Part shown: piece after piece, positions 24,951 through 32,564 of the stretch
Numbering within the stretch: the stretch's first letter is position 1
Layout of the letters: each line of letters starts with the position of its first letter
Assembly (NCBI GenBank): GCA_030652255.1
Contig: JAUSAZ010000102.1
Span: forward strand, 1 to 33,024
DNA length: 33,024 nucleotides
Source of the DNA: Myxococcales bacterium
GTDB taxonomy: Bacteria > Myxococcota_A > Polyangia > Polyangiales > Ga0077539
Direction of reading: 5' to 3'
Translations under genes and position numbers: made by a program
The notes under the pieces: generated by a model
What the model was told of the DNA's origin: nothing
Seen by the model: the letters and a program-made list of their open reading frames with translations, nothing else
The model's database searches: none

Positions 24951-26189
24951 CAGGCACACAACCTCGGCGCGCTCGGTGACGTCACGCTCGATCTCGCCGA
25001 GCGGCTGACGCTTCTCACCGGCGACAACGGCCTCGGCAAGACCCTCCTCCTCGACCTCGCCTGGTTCGCTGCGACCGGCGGAAACACCGCGCGCGGGACG
25101 CTTGCTCCACAACGGACGGGCAACGGCGCGGCGACGATCCGCTACGTGCACGAGCTCGGCGGAGCGACGAGCACGACGGAGGAGCGCTTCGACCCTCGCT
25201 CCTGGCGTTGGGAGCGGGACACCACCCCCTTCAATGACTCGCTCGTCGTGTACGCGCACGCGGACGGGGCCTTCGACGTCTGGGACTCCTTCCGCTTCGC
25301 GCGACACGTTCCCTACGCACACCCCGATGCGCGCCGCGTGGAGCACCGGTTCAGCCTCTCGACCGAGGCGGTATGGAACGGGCTCGACGACGACGGGAGG
25401 GTGCTCTGCAACGGCCTGTTACGCGATTGGTTGGCGTGGCAGTACCAGAAGCCCGAGGTCTTCGCCCGCTTCGCCCGCGCCCTCGAACAGCTCTCCGGCG
25501 GCCTCGACGAGCCGCTGGTGCCTGGCACCTCGCGGCGGGTGAGCCCCGACGACGCGAGGGACATCCCGACCCTCCGGCTCCCCTACGGCGAGGTGCCCGT
25601 CACGCTCTGCTCGGCGGGGATGCGACGGGTGCTCGCGCTGGCCTACGTGCTCGTATGGGCCCTCGACGAGCGCCAGGCCGCGGCCGCGCTGACCGGGGTC
25701 GAGGCCGCCCACGACATCGTGCTGCTCGTAGATGAGGTCGAGGCGCACCTTCACCCGCGATGGCAGCGGCTGCTGCTCCCCGCGCTGCTCGCGGTGCTCG
25801 ACGAGCTCGCGCCCGCGGCGCGCGTGCAGGTGGTGGCGACGACGCACGCGCCGCTGGTGCTCGCATCGCTCGAGACCCGCTTCGACCCGTCGGTGGACCG
25901 CGCCATGCACCTCGAGCGCAAGGGCGCGACGGTGTCGCTGCTGGAGCTGCCGTGGGCCCCACAGGGCGACGCGGTGAACTGGCTGGTCTCCGAGGCCTTC
26001 GGATTGCAACAGGCGAGGTCGGTCGAAGCCGAGCGGGCCATCGAAGCGGCCGAGGCATACATGCGCGGCGAAGCCCAACCCGCGCCCCTCGACACCCGCG
26101 AGGCCATCCATGCGGCCCTCCGATACGCGTTGCCCGACCACGACCACTTCTGGCCGCGCTGGATCGTCCGGAGCGGGGTCCCCGCGTGA
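24936..26189 (+). CDS. ABC/SMC-type AAA ATPase, PtuA-like
   Basis: This 417-residue protein is an ABC-type ATPase of the RecF/OLD/AAA_15-21 kind without membrane segments. The Walker A is GDNGLGKT at 29-36. The signature-like motif is CSAGM at 225-229 (C in place of the usual L). Walker B is IVLLVDE at 261-267 with D266/E267, followed by AHLHPRWQ. The H-loop is TTHA with H304. Such ATPases pair with nucleases in anti-phage systems (Septu PtuA, retron-associated ATPases, OLD/Gabija). It is shorter than typical PtuA and has no long coiled coil. The ATG at 24936 was chosen over a TTG at 24909, which overlaps the promoter. It has a TTA leucine codon (162), rare in this GC-rich sequence, and visibly lower GC than the neighbouring sugar genes, which suggests transfer. 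The HNH-like gene follows immediately. Confidence 0.85.
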   Translation: MLRTIQAHNLGALGDVTLDLAERLTLLTGDNGLGKTLLLDLAWFAATGGNTARGTLAPQRTGNGAATIRYVHELGGATSTTEERFDPRSWRWERDTTPFNDSLVVYAHADGAFDVWDSFRFARHVPYAHPDARRVEHRFSLSTEAVWNGLDDDGRVLCNGLLRDWLAWQYQKPEVFARFARALEQLSGGLDEPLVPGTSRRVSPDDARDIPTLRLPYGEVPVTLCSAGMRRVLALAYVLVWALDERQAAAALTGVEAAHDIVLLVDEVEAHLHPRWQRLLLPALLAVLDELAPAARVQVVATTHAPLVLASLETRFDPSVDRAMHLERKGATVSLLELPWAPQGDAVNWLVSEAFGLQQARSVEAERAIEAAEAYMRGEAQPAPLDTREAIHAALRYALPDHDHFWPRWIVRSGVPA

Positions 26190-26204
26190 TCCCGGTGGCA
26201 CCGG

Positions 26205-26777
26205 TTGCTCGAACCCGAAGGCTTCGACGCGCGGGTCCGGAGGCGGGGGAACGCGTGGATCGAGGCCCACCCCGACGTGGCGACCCGCGCGGAGCCCTAC
26301 TGGAGCGAGTTTCTCCCGCAGCTTCGCGAAGGCTTCGGCCGACGCTGTGGCTATGCGGCGATGTACATCCCCGACGGCACCGTCGATCATTTCCGTAGCC
26401 GCCGAGACCACCGGGGCCTGTTGTACGAGTGGACGAACCTACGGTTCGCGTCTTCGCTGATGAACGCAGCGAAGAAGGCAGCGGAGGTGCTCGACCCCTT
26501 CGAGGTGGGCGACGGCTGGTTCGAAGTGCTCCTCCCCTCGATGGAGCTCGTGGCCCGCTTCGACCTCATCCCACCGGCGCGCCACGCGCTGGTTCGGGCG
26601 ACGCTCGCGATCCTCCCGCTCGTCCACGACGAGCGGATCGTGCGGCAGCGCCGCGAGTGGTACGCGTTCTATCTCGCAGGAGAGATCACCTTCGAGCGCC
26701 TGCAGGGCTTCGCCCCGCTCGTCGCGGCCGCGGTCGACCGCTGGCGGTCTGCGCATCCGAACGACCCGCTACCCTGA
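26205..26777 (+). CDS. HNH-like nuclease partner of the ATPase, PtuB-like
   Basis: As read from a TTG start it is 190 residues. An HNH-type core is visible: D61-H62 (TVDHFRSR), N78 (YEWTNLR), N87 and K90 (LMNAAK), giving an H-N-N arrangement as in PtuB and related HNH proteins, with LDPFEV downstream. Only C48 remains where zinc-binding CxxC pairs normally sit, so the second zinc knuckle is missing. A C-terminal helical region (HDERIVRQRREWYAFY...) is probably specific to this family. It follows the ATPase, and together they probably act on DNA or RNA in defence; this is inference from architecture. It is in the same frame as the ATPase, one TGA and five codons upstream. The real start may be the GTG at 26186 with a one-base frameshift (see findings). 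It converges with the next gene across 15 bp. Confidence 0.72.
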   Translation: MLEPEGFDARVRRRGNAWIEAHPDVATRAEPYWSEFLPQLREGFGRRCGYAAMYIPDGTVDHFRSRRDHRGLLYEWTNLRFASSLMNAAKKAAEVLDPFEVGDGWFEVLLPSMELVARFDLIPPARHALVRATLAILPLVHDERIVRQRREWYAFYLAGEITFERLQGFAPLVAAAVDRWRSAHPNDPLP

Positions 26778-26792
26778 ACCCCACCCCTGCGC

Positions 26793-27962
26793 TCAAGGGA
26801 CGTCGAAGCGCGCCCGCACCCCGAGCGCCGCGCAGCGCTCCCTGATCTCACCCGCGTAGTTGCCGTTCATCACCATCACGGTGACCTCGCGGTCGCCCAG
26901 GGTGGTGAGCCACTCGGGCGCGTGGATGCCGTGCCCGCTGCCGGGGATGTACTGCCCCTGCTTGCGGACGTTGACGTCGACGCCGCCCGCGAGCAGCGCC
27001 CCGTCGGGGTCGACCAGGTTGGCGAAGACCACCCCCTTGGTGGCCATGCCCCAGAGCACGCACGGACCCACCGCGCCCGCAGCGCGCAGCCGCTCGCGCG
27101 CCCCCTCGATGCGCCGCTGCTCGGCCTCGGCGTAGCGGGTGACCCGCGCGACGAAATCATCCACCCCCGCCACCGTCGCGGGCTCGCCGCTCACACGCGC
27201 AGCCCCCTCGGCCCACTGGTACTGCGCCCCGAAGGCGGTCTTCGACGAGCCCACCGCCACGCCGCCGCGCTCCAGCGCGTAGGCGAAGCTCGCCCGCGTG
27301 AAGTAGTTGCAGTGCTCGTAGCAGAAGTCCCAGAAGGCCTCGTGCTCGATGATCCAGTCGAGGTCGGGCACCTCGAAGAAGAGCGGCACCGCGGGGTCGC
27401 GGCGGATGCCCTCCACCACGGCGCGGATGAAGTCCACCGGGCGCGCGATGTGCTCGATGACGTGGCGGCACACCAGCAGCGACGGCCGCTCGGTCACCAG
27501 CTCGGCGCGGAACATCTCTCGCAGCAGCGCCACCGGTCGCGCCGCGTCGGCCTCGCGGGGGGTGCAGCTCGGGTCGACGCCCACCCCGCGGGCGCCCGGC
27601 ACCGTGGCGCAGAGCACGTCGAGGAAGGTGCCCTTGCCGCAGCCGACGTCGTACACGGGGCCGCGGGTGAGGTCGTGGCGGGCGGCGAGGTCGCGCGCGA
27701 TGGAGCGGTAGTAGTCGGTGAACACCGCCGAGGGGACGTCGTTGTCGTAGCGCGGGTCGTAGACCATCAGCGCGCCGTCGAAGCGGGTGTTGAAGGCGAA
27801 GCCGCACGCGCGGCAGACGCCCAGGGAGAAGGGGGCGCAGGGCGCCGAGAGGGCCTCCTCGCGGGAGGGCCACACGACGTTCTGCATCACCGGGAGGCGG
27901 TCGCGCGCGACGAGGTCGACGACGTCGCGGCCGTCACAGACCGGGCACGCGGGGGCGGTCAC
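26793..27962 (-). CDS. SAM methyltransferase with Zn-binding N-terminus (sugar C-methyltransferase-like)
   Basis: This 389-residue protein has the three-part layout of TylCIII/NovU-type sugar methyltransferases. There is a zinc-binding N-terminus (C6, C9, C50, C53) and a class I SAM domain with VYDVGCGKGTF at 103-113 and CRHVIEHI near 165-172. The C-terminal Rossmann-like domain contains LWGMATKGVVFANLVD. It probably methylates a nucleotide sugar or a derived sugar. It differs from the second such gene at 29817 in the SAM motif and in substrate-facing regions, so the two are not recent duplicates. The GTG start at 27962 overlaps the stop of the CmcI-like gene by 4 nt (GTGA), which means translational coupling. 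Confidence 0.85.
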   Translation of the reverse strand: MTAPACPVCDGRDVVDLVARDRLPVMQNVVWPSREEALSAPCAPFSLGVCRACGFAFNTRFDGALMVYDPRYDNDVPSAVFTDYYRSIARDLAARHDLTRGPVYDVGCGKGTFLDVLCATVPGARGVGVDPSCTPREADAARPVALLREMFRAELVTERPSLLVCRHVIEHIARPVDFIRAVVEGIRRDPAVPLFFEVPDLDWIIEHEAFWDFCYEHCNYFTRASFAYALERGGVAVGSSKTAFGAQYQWAEGAARVSGEPATVAGVDDFVARVTRYAEAEQRRIEGARERLRAAGAVGPCVLWGMATKGVVFANLVDPDGALLAGGVDVNVRKQGQYIPGSGHGIHAPEWLTTLGDREVTVMVMNGNYAGEIRERCAALGVRARFDVP

Positions 27963-28732
27963 GGGCGGCGCATCAGCCAGGCGCCCGGCCAGTGGGTGAT
28001 GTGCTCCTGCACCTCGCCCTCGTTGAACACGAAGGGCGGCGGCTCTTGCAGCTCGAACTCCGCGTGGCGCTCGGCGAACTCCCGGGCCGCGGCGGTGGGG
28101 TTGTCGTCCTTCCACTCGGGCTTACCGCGGGGGACGTCGTCGAGGTACTGCATCAGCCCGTCGGTGGCGACGATGTACGAGCCCGGGGTGACCATCGGGG
28201 CGTAGGCCTCGAGCTCGCCCGCGACGTGGGCCTTGGTGTGGTTGGAGTCGAGGAGCACCAGCACCTTCTCGCCCGGCTTGATCATCGCGCGCACCCGCTC
28301 GACCACCGAGGCGTCGACGGAGCTGCCCTCCACCAGGGTGATGGAGGGGGAGAGCTCGTGGGCCTCGATGGCGGCGCGGTTGTGCGGGCGCACCTCGATG
28401 TCGACGCCGATCACCCGGCCCGCGCTCCCCATCAGCTTGAAGAGGCTGGCGTAGAAGATCAGCGAGCCGCCGTGGGCCACGCCGGTCTCGACGATGACGT
28501 CGGGCTTCACGCGGTAGATCACCTCCTGGGCGCGCACCATGTCCTCCGGGAGCTGGATGATGGGGCGGCCCATCCAGGTGAAGGAGTAGATGTGCTTGAG
28601 CGCCCAGCCGACCTTGATCCACTCGCGGGAGATCGCCGAGAAGGCCTCGCGGCTGTAGAGCGGGAGCTCGCGCGCGCCGTCGGCGTCTACGCAGGCAACG
28701 GTCCGGGCTTCGGTGTCGATCGTCAGCTTCAT
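27959..28732 (-). CDS. CmcI-like SAM-dependent methyltransferase (cephalosporin hydroxylase family)
   Basis: This 257-residue protein resembles the cephalosporin hydroxylase/CmcI family, which includes rhamnosyl O-methyltransferases. The SAM-binding loop is VETGVAHGGS at 81-90, followed by VIGVDIEVRPHN, a LVEGSSVD segment and LVLLDSNHTKAHV, the family's acidic and His-bearing metal-site region. O-methylation of a sugar hydroxyl is the likely reaction given the neighbours, but a hydroxylase role cannot be excluded. The ATG at 28732 has GAGGAA about 10 nt upstream and was preferred to an in-frame start at 28768. It is the first gene of a two-gene minus operon and divergent from rfbF. Confidence 0.85.
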   Translation of the reverse strand: MKLTIDTEARTVACVDADGARELPLYSREAFSAISREWIKVGWALKHIYSFTWMGRPIIQLPEDMVRAQEVIYRVKPDVIVETGVAHGGSLIFYASLFKLMGSAGRVIGVDIEVRPHNRAAIEAHELSPSITLVEGSSVDASVVERVRAMIKPGEKVLVLLDSNHTKAHVAGELEAYAPMVTPGSYIVATDGLMQYLDDVPRGKPEWKDDNPTAAAREFAERHAEFELQEPPPFVFNEGEVQEHITHWPGAWLMRRP

Positions 28733-28971
28733 GGTTCGGTGCTTCCTCGATGGGGCGGCGACGCTCACCCACGGCCCGGCCCGATGTCAACGCTCTCCGC
28801 GGCGGCGGTGGCGGTCGGGAGGGTACTGGCCGCTTGCGTTGCGGGCGCCACGCCAGGGCATTCACCATTGACTGGCGCGGGTGCTCGGGCATTGTCCGCG
28901 GCCGATGAATCCGGGCGCGGCGGCGCGCCACGGAGCGTCGCAGACAACAGCACGAGCCGAGAGCGAAGCCC
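28733..28971. promoter_or_regulatory. Divergent promoter region of the sugar genes
   Basis: This 239-bp gap separates the minus methyltransferase pair from the plus rfbF operon, so promoters for both must lie here or nearby. For rfbF, TTGACT at 28868-28873 and CATTGT at 28890-28895 (16-bp spacing) are a weak candidate. For the minus genes, TACCCT at 28825-28820 is possible. Neither is strong. No gene is visible in the gap. Confidence 0.45.
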
Positions 28972-29763
28972 ATGAAGGTGATCATCTTGTGCGGGGGCCA
29001 GGGGACCCGGATCCGCGACGCCAACGAGCTGCTGCCCAAGCCGCTCCTGCCCATCGGCGACCGGCCGATGGTGTGGCACATCATGAAGTCCTACGCGGCC
29101 CACGGGTTCAACGACTTCGTGCTGGCCCTCGGGTTCAAGGGCTGGCTCATCAAGGAGTACTTCCTCAACTACCGCTCGATGACCGCCGACCTGCGGGTGT
29201 CGCTCGGGCGCAACGACGCCGTCGAGGTGCTCCACCGCCGCGGCGTCGAGGACTGGAACGTCACCCTCGCGGAGACCGGCGAGGCCGCCATGACGGGCGC
29301 GCGGGTGGCCTCGCTGCGCCGCTACGTCGAGGGCGACGACCTCTTCATGGTCACCTACGGCGACGGGGTCTCGGACGTCGACATCGGCAAGCTGGTGGCC
29401 TTCCACCGCGCGCACGGCAAGGTCGCCACGGTCACGGCGGTGCACCCGCCGGGGCGCTTCGGCGAGCTGGGCATCCGCGACGGGCTGGTGTGCGAGTTCA
29501 ACGAGAAGCCCCAGACCACGCTGGGCTTCATCAACGGCGGGTTCATGGTCTTCGACGCCAAGCGGGCGTGGGACTACCTCCCGGACAACGACCCCGGCCT
29601 GGTGCTGGAGGTCGAGCCGCTGCAGGGCCTCGCCGCCGCGGGCGAGCTCGTCGCGTACGAGCACCAGGGCTTCTGGCAGCCCATGGACACGCTGCGGGAG
29701 TTCACCCTGCTCAACAACCTCTGGTCATCCGGCAACGCGCCGTGGAAGACCTGGGCCGACTGA
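28972..29763 (+). CDS. rfbF: Glucose-1-phosphate cytidylyltransferase
   Basis: This 263-residue enzyme makes CDP-D-glucose from CTP and glucose-1-phosphate, the first step of the CDP-deoxysugar pathway completed by RfbG and RfbH. The nucleotide-binding loop is GGQGTRI at 8-14, with K23 in LPKPLLPIGDRPM. The metal-binding acid is D131 in YGDGVSDVD. GFINGGFMVF and GFWQPMDTLRE are typical RfbF motifs and separate it from RmlA-type enzymes. Its length is that of the family. The start has a weak GAAG upstream. It opens the second sugar operon; the next gene begins 53 bp later. Confidence 0.95.
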   Translation: MKVIILCGGQGTRIRDANELLPKPLLPIGDRPMVWHIMKSYAAHGFNDFVLALGFKGWLIKEYFLNYRSMTADLRVSLGRNDAVEVLHRRGVEDWNVTLAETGEAAMTGARVASLRRYVEGDDLFMVTYGDGVSDVDIGKLVAFHRAHGKVATVTAVHPPGRFGELGIRDGLVCEFNEKPQTTLGFINGGFMVFDAKRAWDYLPDNDPGLVLEVEPLQGLAAAGELVAYEHQGFWQPMDTLREFTLLNNLWSSGNAPWKTWAD

Positions 29764-29816
29764 CCTCACCCGCTCCCTCACCCCTCCCGATGCCCGCACC
29801 CTACAGGGACCTCCCC

Positions 29817-31052
29817 ATGACCCACGCCCGCTCCTTCCGCTGCTGGTCCTGCCAGGGCGGCCGCCTCACGCCGGTGCTCGACCTGGGCGCGACGCCCCTC
29901 GCCAACTCCCTCGTGCCGGAGTCCGCCATCGACCGCACCGACCCGGTGTTCCCGCTGGAGCTGGCGTGGTGCGCCGACTGCTCCCTCGTGCAGATCACCG
30001 CCTCCGTGCCCCCGGAAGACCTCTTCCGCGACTACCTCTATTTCTCCTCGTACTCCGACACCATGCTCCAGCACGCCGAGACCCTCGTCGAGCGCATGAT
30101 CCGCGAGCGCGGCCTCGGCCCGGACTCCCTCGTCGTCGAGGTCGCCAGCAACGACGGCTACCTCCTGAAGTTCTACAAGCGCGCCGGGGTGCAGGTGCTC
30201 GGCGTCGAGCCCGCGGTCAACGTCGCGAAGGTCGCCGTCGAGCAGCACGGCATCCCGACCATCACGGAGTTCTTCGGCGACGACATCGCGCAGACGCTCC
30301 GCGCCGAAGGCAAGCGCGCCGCCGTGATGCACGCCAACAACGTGCTCGCCCACGTGCCCGACCTCAACGGCTTCGTGCGCGGCTTCAAGACCCTCCTCGC
30401 CGACGACGGCGTGGCCCTCTTCGAGGCCCCCTACGTGCGCGACATGGTCGAGGGCTGCGAGTTCGACACGATCTACCACGAGCACCTCTGCTACTACTCG
30501 CTCACTGCCCTCGACGCGCTCTTCCGCCGCAACGGGATGGTCATCGCGCACGTCGAGCGGGTGCCCATCCACGGCGGCTCGCTGCGGGTCTTCGCCACGC
30601 ACGACACCGCGATGCCCGACGACACGGTCACCGCGATGCTGGCCGAGGAGCGCCGCGAGGGGGTCGACAGCCTCGCGTACTACGAGGCCTTCGCGCGGCG
30701 GGTGCACCGCCTGCGGGGCGTGCTCACGGGCGTGCTGCGCGACCTGAAGGCGGCGGGGCGCAGCATCGCGGCCTACGGCGCGAGCGCCAAGGGCAGCACC
30801 CTGCTCAACGCCTTCGGCATCGGGCGCGACGTGCTCGACTTCGTGGTCGACCGCTCGCCCCACAAGCAGGGGCTCTACACCGCCGGCACGCACATCCCCA
30901 TCCGAGCCCCGGAGGCCCTCGCCACCGAGCGCCCCGACTACGCCCTGCTGCTCACCTGGAACTTCGCCGACGAGATCCTCGCCCAGCAGAAGGACTACCT
31001 CGCCGCGGGGGGTCGCTTCATCGTGCCGGTGCCGCAGGTGCGCATCCTGTGA
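29817..31052 (+). CDS. Sugar C-methyltransferase (TylCIII/NovU-like)
   Basis: This 411-residue protein should transfer a methyl group from SAM to a carbon of a 4-keto nucleotide sugar, usually C-3. It has the zinc-binding N-terminus (C9, C12, C52, C55), the SAM motif VEVASNDGYLL at 107-117, the TIYHEHLCYYS motif that contains likely catalytic Tyr/Glu/His residues, and the C-terminal AAYGASAKGSTLLNAF motif of the family. It follows rfbF in one operon. Its stop overlaps the next gene's GTG by 4 nt. The ATG at 29817 has AGGGA 7 nt upstream; an in-frame ATG at 29790 would add nine residues without a good site. The product could be a branched sugar such as a 3-C-methyl-6-deoxyhexose. Confidence 0.92.
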   Translation: MTHARSFRCWSCQGGRLTPVLDLGATPLANSLVPESAIDRTDPVFPLELAWCADCSLVQITASVPPEDLFRDYLYFSSYSDTMLQHAETLVERMIRERGLGPDSLVVEVASNDGYLLKFYKRAGVQVLGVEPAVNVAKVAVEQHGIPTITEFFGDDIAQTLRAEGKRAAVMHANNVLAHVPDLNGFVRGFKTLLADDGVALFEAPYVRDMVEGCEFDTIYHEHLCYYSLTALDALFRRNGMVIAHVERVPIHGGSLRVFATHDTAMPDDTVTAMLAEERREGVDSLAYYEAFARRVHRLRGVLTGVLRDLKAAGRSIAAYGASAKGSTLLNAFGIGRDVLDFVVDRSPHKQGLYTAGTHIPIRAPEALATERPDYALLLTWNFADEILAQQKDYLAAGGRFIVPVPQVRIL

Positions 31053-31579
31053 GGTTCACCGGGACGCCCGTCGTCGGCGCGTGGGTGATCGACCTCGAGC
31101 GCCGCGAAGACGAGCGCGGCTTCTTCGCGCGCACCTGGTGTGAGCAGGAGTTCCGCGAGCGCGGGCTGCACGACCGCCTCGCGCAGTGCAGCGTGTCCTT
31201 CAACCACCGCCGCGGCACCCTGCGCGGGATGCACTTCCAGACCGCGCCGCACGAGGAGGCCAAGGTGGTGAGCTGCCCCCGCGGGCGCATCTGGGACGTC
31301 GCCCTCGACCTCCGTCGCGACTCCCCCAGCTACTGCCAGTGGTTCGGGGTCGAGCTCTCGCCGGAGAATTACCGGGCGCTGTATGTCCCGCCCGGCTGCG
31401 CCCACGGGATGGTCACCCTCGAAGACGACACCCTGGTGCAGTACCAGATCTCCGTCGCGTACGTGCCCGGCCACCAGGCCGCGGTGCGCTGGGACGACCC
31501 CGCCTTCGGCATCGCGTGGCCCGTCACCGACCCCTTCCTCTCCGAGCGCGACCGCGCCCTGCCGGACTACGTGCGATGA
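31049..31579 (+). CDS. RmlC-like 3,5-epimerase of a nucleotide-4-keto sugar
   Basis: This 176-residue cupin is of RmlC (dTDP-4-dehydrorhamnose 3,5-epimerase) type and length. The catalytic-type residues are present: H62 in RGMHFQ, K72, H119 in PPGCAHG and Y132. The N-terminal DERGFFAR motif is typical. In this locus the likely substrate is a CDP-4-keto-6-deoxy sugar, perhaps after C-methylation, and it may epimerise only C-5 or C-3. The GTG start overlaps the C-methyltransferase stop (31049-31052) and its own stop overlaps the next ATG, so the three genes are tightly coupled. Confidence 0.92.
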   Translation: MRFTGTPVVGAWVIDLERREDERGFFARTWCEQEFRERGLHDRLAQCSVSFNHRRGTLRGMHFQTAPHEEAKVVSCPRGRIWDVALDLRRDSPSYCQWFGVELSPENYRALYVPPGCAHGMVTLEDDTLVQYQISVAYVPGHQAAVRWDDPAFGIAWPVTDPFLSERDRALPDYVR

Positions 31580-32490
31580 AGGTGCTGCTCACCGGGGGGG
31601 GTGGCTTCATCGGGTCGCAGGTGGCGCGGCAGCTCGTGGCGGGCGGCGACCACGTCGTGGCGATGCTTCGCCCGGGCGAGTCGACGGCGCGTCTCGACGA
31701 CGTGCTCGGCGCGCTGGAGGTGCGCACGCTCGACCTCGCCGACACGGCCGCGGTGACGGCGATGGTGGCCGACACGCGCCCCGAGGCCTGCGTGCACCCG
31801 GCCTGGAACGCCGAGCCCGGCAAGTACCTCCACTCCCGGGAGAACCTCCGGCTGGTGGACGCCACGCACCGCCTCGCGGAGGCCCTGGCCGACCACGGCT
31901 GCGCGCGCTTCGTGGGGGTGGGCACCAACGCCGAGTACGACACGAGCTACGGGTACCTCTCCGAGCGCACGCCAACGGCGCCGACGTACCTCTACTCCGC
32001 CTGCAAGCTGGCGCTCTCGCACTCGCTGGCGCAGCTCGGATTGCTCACCGGGATGCAGGTCGCGTGGGCGCGGCTCTTCTACCTGTATGGTCCATGGGAA
32101 GACCCTCGGCGCCTGGTGTCGTCGGTGACCCGCGCGCTGCTGGAGGGCCGCGATGCGCCGTGCAGCAGCGGGCTCCAGGTGAGGGATTTCCTGCACGTGG
32201 CGGACGTGGCCTCCGGGCTGGTGGCGGTGCTGCGCTCCGGGGTGACGGGCCCGGTCAACGTGGGCTCCGGCGAGCCCGTGACGGTGCGCGAGGTGGTGAC
32301 CCGCCTGGGGGCGCTCATCGGGCGCCCGGAGCTGCTGCGCCTGGGCGCCATCGACCCGAAGGCGGGCGAGCCGGCCTTCGTGTGCGCCGACAACACGAAG
32401 CTGCGCACCGAGACCGGCTGGCGGCCGACGTACACGCTCGACAGCGGCCTCGCGGACACCGTGCGCTGGTGGCGCGAGCGCGCTGGGTGA
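31576..32490 (+). CDS. SDR family 4-ketoreductase/epimerase of a CDP sugar
   Basis: This 304-residue NAD(P)-dependent SDR has the dinucleotide motif TGGGGFIG (6-13), T117 in VGVGTNAEY, and the catalytic Y140-x3-K144 (YSACK). The YGPWEDPRRLVSSV, CSSGLQVRDFLHVADVA and VNVGSGEPVTVREV motifs match NAD-dependent epimerase/reductases such as the CDP-abequose/paratose synthase type. It probably reduces the C-4 ketone as the last step to the finished nucleotide sugar. Its ATG overlaps the epimerase stop by 4 nt. It is the last gene of the operon; a hairpin lies 75 nt downstream. Confidence 0.9.
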   Translation: MKVLLTGGGGFIGSQVARQLVAGGDHVVAMLRPGESTARLDDVLGALEVRTLDLADTAAVTAMVADTRPEACVHPAWNAEPGKYLHSRENLRLVDATHRLAEALADHGCARFVGVGTNAEYDTSYGYLSERTPTAPTYLYSACKLALSHSLAQLGLLTGMQVAWARLFYLYGPWEDPRRLVSSVTRALLEGRDAPCSSGLQVRDFLHVADVASGLVAVLRSGVTGPVNVGSGEPVTVREVVTRLGALIGRPELLRLGAIDPKAGEPAFVCADNTKLRTETGWRPTYTLDSGLADTVRWWRERAG

Positions 32491-32564
32491 GCTCCGCGTC
32501 GCGAGCGTTCTGACGGGTTGACGTGCGCTGCGGTCGTGGGCCCCCTATCCCGCGCTGCCGCGCT

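Noticed and set aside
22277..25123. A 948-codon minus-strand frame opposite rfbG and rfbH
   Set aside because: rfbG and rfbH are certain from catalytic residues; the opposite frame has no domain.
24936..26189. ABC transporter ATPase for polysaccharide export (Wzt-like)
   Set aside because: There is no partner permease, the signature is atypical, and Walker B is followed by AHLHP as in RecF/OLD-type ATPases.
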